In this document: in pieces, positions 43,030-53,700 of the stretch
Numbering within the stretch: the stretch's first letter is position 1
Layout: each line of letters begins with the position of its first letter
Origin: Scleromatobacter sp038243995
Lineage (GTDB): Bacteria; Pseudomonadota; Gammaproteobacteria; Burkholderiales; Burkholderiaceae_C
NCBI GenBank assembly: GCA_038243995.1
Contig: JBBRTV010000008.1
Coordinates: forward strand, 120,052 to 184,051
DNA: 64,000 nucleotides
Reading direction: 5' to 3'
Made by a program: the position numbers and the translations under genes
The notes under the pieces: generated by a model
Seen by the model: the letters and a program-made list of their open reading frames with translations, nothing else
Told to the model about the DNA's origin: nothing
Databases searched by the model: none

Positions 43030-44745
43030 ATGGATCATCGCCCGGTGAAAGCCTCTTCCGCCTTTGTCTGCCCTTCGGGCCCGTTCCGCCGCGCGCGCAC
43101 CGCCTTGCTGGCCGCCGCGTGCGCGCTCGCCCTGTCGATGGCCGAAGCCGCGGTACCCGCGCCCGCCGAGACCGCCTCCGCACCCGCGGCCCCGGCGTCG
43201 ACCGCAGTTCCGGCGCAAGGCCCGGCCTTCGACATCTGGGAATTCGAGGTCGCCGACAACACGGCACTGACCGCCGAGGCGATCGAGACCACGATCGAAC
43301 CCTTCCTCGGCCCCGGCCGCCACATGAATGACGTCGAGAACGCCCGCACCGCGCTCGAGGCGGCCTACCAGAAGGCCGGTTTCCTGACCGTGGGCGTCGA
43401 CATCCCCGAGCAGCGCGTGGATTCCGGCGTGGTGCGCCTGGCCGTGCAGGAAGGCCGGCTGCACCAGGTCTACGTGCTCGGATCGCGCTATCACTCGCAA
43501 GGCTGGATCCTTGCCCAGGTGCCGGAACTGGCGCCCGGCAAGGTGCCCGACTTCAACCGCGTGCAGCAACAGCTCGCCCTCGTCAACCGCACCGACGATC
43601 GCCGCGTCCAGCCGGTGCTGCGCCCGGGCCGCCTGCCCGGCACGGTGGACATCGACCTCAACGTCAGCGACAGCCTGCCCGTCTCGGGCAGCGTCGAGCT
43701 GAACAACCAGCACTCCAAGGACACCACGCAGACCCGGCTGCTCGCCAGCGCGCGCTACGACAACCTGTTCCAGCGCGACCAGTCGCTGAGCCTCACGGTG
43801 CAGACGGCGCCGCAGGATCCGCGGCAGTCGGAAGTGCTGGTGGCGAACTACGCGCTGCCGCTGCGCGCCGCCGACACGCTGGCATTCAATCTCGTGCTCT
43901 CGAACAGCAACGTCGTCACGCTCGGCGGCACCCAGGTGCTGGGCAAGGGCGTCACCTTCGGCGCGCGCTGGCAGCATCCGGAATCGGTCGCCAACGGGTA
44001 CTGGAGCTTCCAGGCCGGCGCCGACTTCAAGGACCAGCGCCAGAACACCCAGTTCGGCTCCGACACCATCGCCACGCCGCTGCGCTACCTCCCCTTCCAG
44101 CTCGGCGCCTACGGGCAGTGGGCCGACGGCGCCAACCACGCCCAGTTCACCGCCAGCGGCACGTTCGCGATCGGCGAGATCTTTCGGCGCGACATCGCCT
44201 GTCCGGCCGCCGGCGGCACGACGCAGCAGGATCAGTTCTCGTGCAACCACCTGGGCTCGGACGGCAGCTTCGGCGTGGTCAAGGGCGACCTGCGCCTCGG
44301 CCACCAATTCGGCTTCGCCAGCCTCGACGTGCGCATGGCGGCGCAGTTCGCGTCGCAGCCCCTGGTCAGCGCGGAGCAGTACGCGCTCGGCGGCGCAGAT
44401 ACGGTTCGCGGCTATTTCGAGGGCGAGGCCAGCGGCGACGAGGGCGCGCTGTTCTCCACCGAACTGCGCTCGGCCAGCATCGCATCGCTCTTCGGCAAGG
44501 CGGGCGCCGACTGGATCAAGGACTTCTCGCTGCTCGGCTTCGTCGACGCCGGCCTCACCTACAACATCGAGCCTGCCGCGGGCCAGGGCGGCCACACCGC
44601 GCTGCTGTCCACCGGCACGGGCCTGCGCCTGAGCCTGCGCGACGGCCTCGAGAGCCAACTCGACTTCGCGTGGCCGCAGAAGCCGGCCCCCGACCGCCCC
44701 CATCCCGACATGCGCATCCATGCCCGCATGGCCTGGCGCTTCTGA
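43030..44745 (+). CDS. TpsB outer-membrane transporter (ShlB/FhaC family)
   Basis: A 571-residue two-partner secretion transporter. A signal peptide (about 1-40) and an Ala/Pro linker precede the POTRA region (about 60-215: AFDIWEFEVADNTALTAEAIE, ARTALEAAYQKAGFLTVGVDIPEQ, VRLAVQEGRLHQVYV). The 16-strand barrel has the conserved VRGYFEGEASGDEG segment of the lid loop. The C-terminal strand ends in aromatic F (MRIHARMAWRF). It secretes the giant TpsA protein encoded 48 bases downstream. The start is taken at 43030; an upstream ATG at 43000 lies inside the leader hairpin. Confidence 0.92.
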   Translation: MDHRPVKASSAFVCPSGPFRRARTALLAAACALALSMAEAAVPAPAETASAPAAPASTAVPAQGPAFDIWEFEVADNTALTAEAIETTIEPFLGPGRHMNDVENARTALEAAYQKAGFLTVGVDIPEQRVDSGVVRLAVQEGRLHQVYVLGSRYHSQGWILAQVPELAPGKVPDFNRVQQQLALVNRTDDRRVQPVLRPGRLPGTVDIDLNVSDSLPVSGSVELNNQHSKDTTQTRLLASARYDNLFQRDQSLSLTVQTAPQDPRQSEVLVANYALPLRAADTLAFNLVLSNSNVVTLGGTQVLGKGVTFGARWQHPESVANGYWSFQAGADFKDQRQNTQFGSDTIATPLRYLPFQLGAYGQWADGANHAQFTASGTFAIGEIFRRDIACPAAGGTTQQDQFSCNHLGSDGSFGVVKGDLRLGHQFGFASLDVRMAAQFASQPLVSAEQYALGGADTVRGYFEGEASGDEGALFSTELRSASIASLFGKAGADWIKDFSLLGFVDAGLTYNIEPAAGQGGHTALLSTGTGLRLSLRDGLESQLDFAWPQKPAPDRPHPDMRIHARMAWRF

Positions 44746-44793
44746 GCGCGAGCTGCAGTCGCCGCGCCGCACCGCCCCAACCGGAATCGACCC

Positions 44794-47700
44794 ATGTCCG
44801 CCAAGCCCTTCACCGCCCGCCGCCCGCGTCTGCATCCCGTGGCCGCGGCACTCGCCGTGCTGTTGCCACCGCTGGCAGCCTGGCCGGCCGGCCCGGTCTT
44901 GCTCACACCGCCGGCGCCCACGGCGGTGCCGGTTCCCGCGGCCACGTGGCGCACCTACGGCACGGGGGCGTCGGGGCCGGTGAACCTCGGCAACACGCGC
45001 GGCGGCGTCGACCAGACCATCGCGCAAACCAGCCCGAAGGCGATCTACAACTGGCAGAGCTTCGACATCGGCGCGAATTCGTCGGTGAAGTTCGACATGG
45101 CGAGCACGGGCTTCAGCGCCCTGAACCGCATCACCGGCTCCACCACGCCCTCGCAGATCTACGGCCAGCTCAGCGCGACCAACGGCGGCGAGATCTACCT
45201 GATCAACGCCAACGGGATCCTGTTCGGCAAGACGGCCGTGGTCAACACGGGCTCGCTGATCGCGTCCGGACTGGACATCACCGACGACAACTACAAGTCG
45301 TCGCTGTTGAACTCCATCACGGCGGCCGATCCCTTCGCGGCCGTCGCATTCGAATACGGCGGCACCGCGGCCGATTTCGTCGACGACAAGAACTTCGTCC
45401 AGGTCGACAGCGGCGCCCAGATCACCAGCGCCAGCGGTGGCCGGGTGTTCCTGTTCGCCAAGCGGGTCGACAACGCGGGCCAGATCAGCACGCCCGATGG
45501 GCAGACGGCGCTGGCCGCGGGCAGCCAGGTCTACCTGGAGTTGCCGACGTCGCGCCTGTATGCGTCCGAAAGCAACCCGGACGTGCCGGCCTTGCGCGGC
45601 CTCCTGGTCGAAGTGGGCGACAAGTTCGAAGGCGCCTCCGGCACGACTGCGGACACGCATTCGGGCACCGTGACCAACCAGGTTTCGGGCCAGATCAGCA
45701 CCCCACGCGGCAATGCCACGCTGGTGGGGCTGGCAGTCAACCAGCTCGGCCGCGTCAGCGCCACGACCAGCGTCTCCGAAAACGGCACGATCTTCCTGCG
45801 TGCCCAAGGCAACGCGACGGGAGTCTCGAACGGGACCTCGGTCGTGGTATCTCCCACGACGGGCGGCGCACTCGTCCTCGGCCCCGGCAGCACCACCGAG
45901 ATCCTGCCTGACACGACGCTGGTTGCCGGCGTGGTACCGACCTCCACCGATACGGCCACGTTCACGACATCGCGCATCGATCTCAAAGGCAAGACGATAG
46001 ACCTGCAGGCGGGCGCCGGCGTCGTCGCGCCCGGCGGCATCGTCAACGTGCGCGCGGAAGCCGCGCCGCCGCAGACGCTGTTCGACACGACGATGTCCGA
46101 TCCGGTCATCACGGTAGACAACGACGCGCGCATCGTGCTCGAAGACGGCGCCCGCATCGACGTCTCGGGCACCACCGGCACCACCGCCAGCGTCGACCGC
46201 TTCTTCGTCACGACCGACCTGCTGACCAGCAGCGACCTCAAGGATGCGCCACTGCAGAAGGACGGCCTTCTCTACCGTGCGCAGGTAACGCTCGATGTGC
46301 GCGCGGCCTCGCTGATCCTCGGCGACCTGAGCAACTACCGTGACAACCTCCAGCGCAGCGTCGAGGAGCGCCTGGCGGTCGGCGGCACCGTGAACATGGC
46401 CGCCGAGGGCGGCGTGCTTCTGGCCAAGGGCTCGAGCATCGACGTCTCCGGCGGCCAGGTGCGCTACACCGACGCGATGGTGCGCGAGACGCTGCTGCTC
46501 TCCACCACCGGCACGCTCTTCACGCTCAACGACGCGCCCATCGACCAGGTCTACCAGCTGGCCGTCAACCTCGACAAGACCAGCCTGACGCAGTACGACC
46601 GCTGGGGTGTGCTGGCCAACACCGGCAGCACGACGCCAGCGCGCCTGGAACTCGGCTACGTCGAGGGACAGGCGGGCGGAACGCTGAAGATCGCCGCGCC
46701 CAAAGTGCTGATGCAGGGCGAACTCGCGGGCCGGACGGTGACCGGCGCACGCCAGGCGGCAGGGTTGGCCCCGCTCGCGGGCGCCAGCCGCCTCTTCATC
46801 GGCAACGCCGACGCCATGGGCAGCTTCGACAATGCCAAGACGACCGGCGGACTGGCGGCGAGACCGCTGCTGACCGATTTCGCGATCACGGCCGGTGGGC
46901 CGCTCGCCGCCGACTCGGTGTGGGCCGACCCGCTGCACGCGACACTGTCGGACTGGTCGGGCGTCGCGCTGTCGACGTTGGCAAGCGCCGGCTTCGGGCA
47001 GCTGACTGTCAGCGGCGAGGGCAACGTCAGCCTCGATGCCGGCGCCGGGTGGACACTCGCCGACCGCGCGGCCGTCACGCTTCAATCCAGTGGCGGCAAC
47101 GTCGATTTCTCCGGCGCGCTGACGGCCCACGCCGGCAGCGTCAACCTGCTGTCGACCTTCGGCTCGGTGCTCGTCGCCGACGGCGCGCAGGCGGATCTCT
47201 CCGGCCGCTGGATCAACCAGCTGCTGGACGGCCAACGCGATCTCTCCGGCCTCGCCGGGGGCAGCTTCTCGGCGCAAGGGCAGGACGGGGTGGTGCTCGG
47301 CCGCGGGTCGCTGGTCGACGTGTCGGGCGGCGCCACGGTGGGCGCCACGGGGTCGATCGCCGGCGCGAACGCCGGCAGCATCACCTTGAAGGCCGGGCGC
47401 ACCGACCTCGACGCCCTTCGGGCGCCGGATCCCGAGACCCACACGCTGTCGCTGGGCGGCACGTTGCGCGGCGCCGCGCTGCAGTCCAGCGCCGGTGGCT
47501 CGCTCGCGCTTCGCACCAGCTCCGTGCGCATCGGCAGCGCCGCAGGCGATGCGCCAGCGGCACTCACCTTGATGCCGGACTTCTTCGGCACGGGCGGCTT
47601 TTCCAGCTACAGCGTCGACGGCCTGCTGTTCAACGACGTGGCGTCCGGCACCGTCCTGGCGCCGAGCCGCCAGAGCTGGTTCCAGTCGACCATGATGGCG

Positions 47701-50700
47701 GTCTTCGCGCCCACGGGCAGCACCGTCTCCAGCGTGCTGGGCTACGGCCAGGCGCCGCTGACCCTGGCGCCGACCGTGAACCTGGCCCTGGCATCCTCCG
47801 GGATCGCCAGCGCCACACTGGACGCGAACCTGATCGCGACGTCCTACGTCGGCGGCAAGCTGGACATCGCCAGCGGTGCCAGCGTGACCCTCGTCCCGGG
47901 CTCGGCCTTCGGCGGGGCGGCGGCCAACCAGGTGCTGATGGACGGGAAGATCACGGATCACGGCGGCAGCGTGGCCCTGAACGTGGCGGGGCAGACGCAA
48001 GCCGACGTGCCCAACGTCCTTTGGCTCGGCGCGGGCAGCGTCATCGATGTCTCGGGCGCAGTGCTGTCGACCCCGTCGAACGACGGCCTGCGTCGCGGCA
48101 CGGTACAGGACGGCGGCACGATCACGCTGAACGCGAGCGGCGGCGCGGCGCACAACGCCACCAGCCTCGTCCTGCAGGACGGCGCCACGCTTTCCCTGGA
48201 CGGCAACGCTGCCGTGCTCGACATCCTGCAGCTCGGGGTGAGCGGCCCGGCCACCACGCGCCAGGTCGTGGCCAGCCACGGCGGCACCCTGAACATCACC
48301 GGAACCAGCGACCTCATCCTGGAAGGTCGCGTCAGCGCCCGCGGTGGCAGCCCGGCAGCGGCGGGTGGCGCGATCAACATCTCGCTGCTGGGCGCGCGCG
48401 ACGATTTCGTCAACGGCGCCGACGCCGCGACTTGGGCCGTCCTGCCGCCCCTCACGCTCGCGCAGGCGGCGACGCATGAGAGCGCGACACTGACGCCCGA
48501 CTCACTCCCCTCCGCCATCGCGCTCGGCCAGCGCAACGCCAGCGGGACGTCGAACGCCACGGTCTCGGCAGACTGGGTGGCCGCCAGCGGCGCCGCGGAC
48601 CTGACGCTGAGCGCGCCGCAAACGCTGCACATCGCGCCGGGCGTGAACCTCGGCCTGTCGCGCAACCTGGTCGTCGAAGCCGCGGCACTGCAGGTCGATG
48701 CCGGGGCCCATGCCAGCCTGCAGGCCGGCACGGTCGTCCTGCAGAACACGCGCCTGCTCGCCGATCCCAATTCAAAGCAGGGCACCCGCCCTGCGCCGGT
48801 CGCGGCCGAGGGCACGGGCGCCCTCGCCGTGCGGGCGCACGACGTCATCGTCGACGGACATATCGTCACCCAGGGCGTGGGGACACTGAGCCTGTCGGCC
48901 ACCGCGGACCTGCGTCTGCAAAGCAGCGCCAGCGCCAACGCGAATGCCGGCAGCCTGACCGTCGACGGCAACCTGAACCTGAGCGCCGGCCAGCTCTATC
49001 CCGCCACCGGCCAGTCCTTCACCCTCGATGCGACGGGTCACGCGGTCCACATCCAGGGCGGCAACCCGGCGCTTGCGAAGCCGCTGTCAGCTGGCGGCTC
49101 TCTCGTCATCGATGCCGACGTGATCGAGCAGGACGGCGTGTTGCGAGCGCCCTTCGGCAGCATCGCGCTGAACGCCGCGACCCGCCTGACGCTCGGTGCC
49201 GGCAGCGAAACCTCGGTTTCCGCGGAAGGCCTGACGGTCTCCTACGGCGCCACGGGCAACGGCGGCACGACCTGGAACGGCAGCGTGACGTCGGGCGTCG
49301 CGCCGGTGTTGACCTCCCTGCCCGGCAAGACCCTGTCGCTCACCGCGCCCGCGATCACCACCGCGGCCGGCGCCAGCGTCGACCTGTCCGGCGGCGGCAC
49401 CGTCGTCGGCTACGAATTCGTCACCGGCCCGGGCGGTTCGTCCGACGTGTTCCTGGGCGGCAACGGTGCCTACGCGATCGTGCCGACCGTGCAGGGCCTG
49501 GCGCCCTACGACCCCTCCTTCGCGGGCGCAGCCACGTTCGGCAGGCAACTGGTCTTCGGCGCCGGCGGCCCGATCCCTGCTGGCACCTACACGCTGCTGC
49601 CGGCGCGCTACGCGCTGTTGCCGGGCGCCTTCCTCGTCAAACCCGGCACCGGCACGCCGCTGGCCTTCGGCACCGCGATCGCGAATGCCGACGGCTCCGT
49701 GCTGGTGGGCGCGCGCAGTGCCGACCTCGACACCCGCTTCAGCAGCTCGCTCAGCAGCACCTGGCGCGTACAGACGCGCGACCAGGCACTCAAGTCCAGC
49801 GAAATCCGCATCACCGACGCCGCCACCTATTTCGCCGCCCTGGCGCAGAAGAACGACGTCGCCGCACCGCGCGGCGCGGCGGACGGCGGCGTGCTGCAAG
49901 TGGCCGCGGCCAACGCCAGCCTCGCCGGCAGCTTCCGCTTCCACGGCGCCATCGACGGCACCGGGCAGGCGATCGGGCTCGGAGGCGTCGCCGATTTCTC
50001 CGCCACGCACATCGTCGTCGGCAATGACGACACACCGGTACAGGCCGGCGTCCTCACCCTGTCGGCGCGCCAGCTCAACGACATGGCCCCCGACACGCTG
50101 CTGCTGGGCGCCACCGTCGGCGCCTCGAGCGCCAGCGGCACGGCGCTCGATGTGGTCGCACAGGACGTGAAGTTCGTCAACACCGCGACCGCGCTGGACG
50201 TCGGCGACCTGATCGCCACCGCGACCGGCAGCGTCAACGTGGCCGGCGGCGTCGCCATCGTCGCGCGCACCCCGGAATCCGGCGCGGCGGCGCCGGCCCA
50301 TTTCACGATCAACGAAAGTGGCGCGGGCGATGGCGATGGCGCCGCGCTGCGCCTGTCCAACCAGACCGGCGCGGCACTTACGCGCACCGCATCGACGCGC
50401 CATGCCGGCACCCTCACGATCGGCGCGGGCGCCCGCCTCGACGCGGGCGCGGGCACGCTCGTACTCGACAGCACCTTGTCCAGTGCGCTCGCCGGCACCG
50501 CGGTGCTGACGGCAGCGGACACGACGCTGGCGGCCGGGGCCATCAACGTCGGCAATGCGGCGGCGACCAACAGCCTCGTCCTCGACGACGTGCTGCTGGC
50601 CCAGGTCAACAATTCCACGGCGCTGACGCTGCGCGGCTACGACAACATCGCATTCCAGGACAACGCCGTCGTCGGCGGCAGCGCACTGCAGTCGCTGACG

Positions 50701-53700
50701 CTGGACACCGGCCGCCTGCAGACTGCCAATGCCGATGCCTCGGTGGCCGCGGGCGAGATCCGGCTGCAGAACACCACCGGTGTTGCCAGCCCTGCCGGCA
50801 CGGCCGGTGGCGGCACGCTCACGCTCCACGCCGATAGCGCAACCGGCTCCGGCCGGATCGTGCTCGACCGCGGCACCGTCGCCGTCAATGGCGCCACGGC
50901 ACTCACCTTGCAGGCCGACCACGCCCTGGTATTGGCGGGGGCCAGCGCGCTCTCCGTGGCCGGCGACATGACGATCTCGGCGCCGGAGATCATCGCGGCA
51001 CATCCCACGGGAACAGCCGGCCTCGTCCCCACGGTCGCGGACACGACCCTGACCGCCTCCGGCACGCTCGCCTTCCAGGGCAGCGGCGCGCGCGACGCCA
51101 CGGCCTCGGCGGTCGGCGCCGCCTTGACGGTCAACGCGGCGCGGATCACGCAGGCGACGGCGATCGACCTGCCATCCGGCCAGGTGAGCTTCAACGCCAC
51201 GAACGGCGCGATGGCGTTCGCTGCCGGCTCGACGACCAACGTCGCCGGCGTCGTACGCCAGATCGACGGCGCGGATGTCGGCACCGGTGGCGGCCGCGTC
51301 CTGGTCACGGCGGTCGGGGGCGACCTGACCGTCGCGAGCGGGGCCGGTATCGACGTGTCGGCAGCCGGTACGCAGTCCGGCGGCGTCGCCAGCTTCACCG
51401 CCGCCCAGGGCACGGTGACGCTGGCCGGCACGCTGCGCGGCACTGCCGCCGACCCGGCGCTCGGCGCCCGCCTGGTGATCGACGGGCTGGCCACGCCGAC
51501 GCTCGATCGGATCGCCGCCATCCAGGCCGAGGCCCCGACGAATTTCGACGGCACGCTCGACCTGCGCCAACGCGGGCCCGGCACCATGACGCTCGACACC
51601 GGCCGCACGCTCGCGGCCCGCACCGTGCGGCTCAGCAACGACCAGGGCGCGCTGCGTATCAATGGCCGCGTCGACGCCGGCGGCGTGGACGCGGGCACCA
51701 TCACCCTCGCGGCGCGCGACGACGTGGCGCTCGGCGCCGGTGGCACTCTCAGCGTGCACGCCACCGGCGCGACGTCCGCCGGCGGCGTCATCGACCTGAG
51801 CAGCACGCAAGGCAGTCTCACCTTCGACGCGAGTTCGACGCTCGACCTGCGCACCGACGGCTCGGCCACCCATACCGACCTGAACGACGGCCGCCTGACG
51901 CTGCGCGCCCGGCGCCTGGGCGTCTCTGACGCGAGCCCTGGCGGCACGGGCGTCGCGGTCGGCACGCTGTACGGCACCGTCCTCGGAGCCGAAGCGATCG
52001 ACGTGCAGGCCGTGAAGGTCTACGACGACATCGACCGCATCACGAGCGACCTCACCGACACCCTCCCGGGGGCGCTGCAGCAGGACACCCTCAATACCGA
52101 CGGCCTGGCCTTCGCCGGCGTCGACGGCACGCGCGCCGACGCCCTCGCCACCCGCATTGCCGGCAGCCATGCCGACCTGCTGGACAAGCTGCGCATCCAT
52201 GCCGAGGCCGAAGTGCGGGCGCGCGGCGACCTGACCATATCCACCCCCAAGTCACTGGACTACAGCGTCTCCGACGACTTCGTGCTGCCGACCGAATCCG
52301 TCGCGAACCCGGACTCGCTGCACGTCGGCGACACGTCGCTGACGCTGCGCGCCGCAGGCGACATCACGATTGCGCGCACCATCAGCGCCGGGTTCGACCC
52401 GGTCTACTACGCGGGCTTCTACACCGATACCCGGCAGGCGCCGCGCACCGTCGGCGCGCATGCCGGCAACATCCGCATCGCCGCAGGTGCAGACCTGGCC
52501 GCCGCCTCATCGCTGGCGACCGCGGCCGGTGCGGGCAGTCTGACGATCGCGCGCTCCGACCAGCGCCGGGTCGGCTACAACGACGCCGCCAACCTGGTCG
52601 CGGTGCGATCGACCACGGGCAATGTGCAGCTCGCAGCGGGACGCGACATCGACATGAGCGCCAACGGCGCACTGGTCTACACGACCGGGCTCGACGTCTC
52701 GGACCAGATGACCGACGCCCTGAGACTGGCGTTCCCGTACACCAACTCCGCGACATACGCCTTCACGCGCGCTGCGGGGGACGTGAACCTGGACGCGCGC
52801 GGCTCGATCCTGGGCAACGACTCCGTCTACTTCCAACGGGTCTACCGACCGACGGAGTTGTCCGACTACCGCCCGCTGATCCAGACGCTCTACACCAGCC
52901 TCGATGACATCCCCGTGCAGGCAGATGTGTGGAATTTGACCACCTTGAACCCGCAACAACTGTACGGCGTGCAGCACGGCGTGTTCAGCCTGGGCGGCGG
53001 GCGCGTCGGCGTCCGCGCGGGCGGCGACATCGCCAACGTCACGGCGCTCTCTCCTTCTTCCGGCTACGTCCTGCGCGACGACACCGGCGCCGCGACCCAG
53101 ACGCGCGTGTTCAGCGGCGGCAACGTGTCGGTCGAAGCGGGCCGCGACGTGGTCAACGGGCTCTTCGAATCCGGCGGCACGCGGGTCGACGTCGCCGCAG
53201 GCCGCGACGTCGCCTTGCGCCCGCTGCACATCCACGATCTCGTCGAAACCGGCCCGCGCGTGCTCACCGAGGATGCCGCCGCCACCGTGCGGGCGCGTCG
53301 CGACCTCACCCTGGGCAGCATCGAAGCCGCCTTCTACACGCAGGACCAGGGCCTGTCCGGCCTGGACGGCGACGCGCAGGCGAACATCCAGGCGGCAGGC
53401 GGGAACGTGAACGTGCTGCTGAACCCGGAGGGCGCCCTGGTCGGCCAGGGCAGCCTCGTCCTGCCCGCGCGCTTCATCGCCACGGCGCCCTGGGGCGACT
53501 TGGCGATGGGCACCACCGACACATCGACTTCGGCCGCGCAGATCCCGACGCGCGGATCCGCCTTCGAACTCCTGTCGGGCGGCGACCTGACCTTGGGGGG
53601 CGAGGGGTCGTCATTGGACCTCCGCGCCAGCGCCGACCTGGCGAACGGACCGGTGCTGTCGGACATTTCCGGCGGACTGCCTGTAGAGATCCCGGATCGC

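Noticed and set aside
42742..48477. Very long minus-strand open frame opposite TpsB and TpsA
   Set aside because: It is antisense to two clearly recognisable proteins, has a low-complexity Arg/Gly/Ala composition typical of GC-rich shadow frames, and shows no domain.
49087..52200. Long minus-strand open frame opposite the middle of TpsA
   Set aside because: It is the complement of continuous beta-helix coding sequence, with shadow-type composition and no ribosome site.
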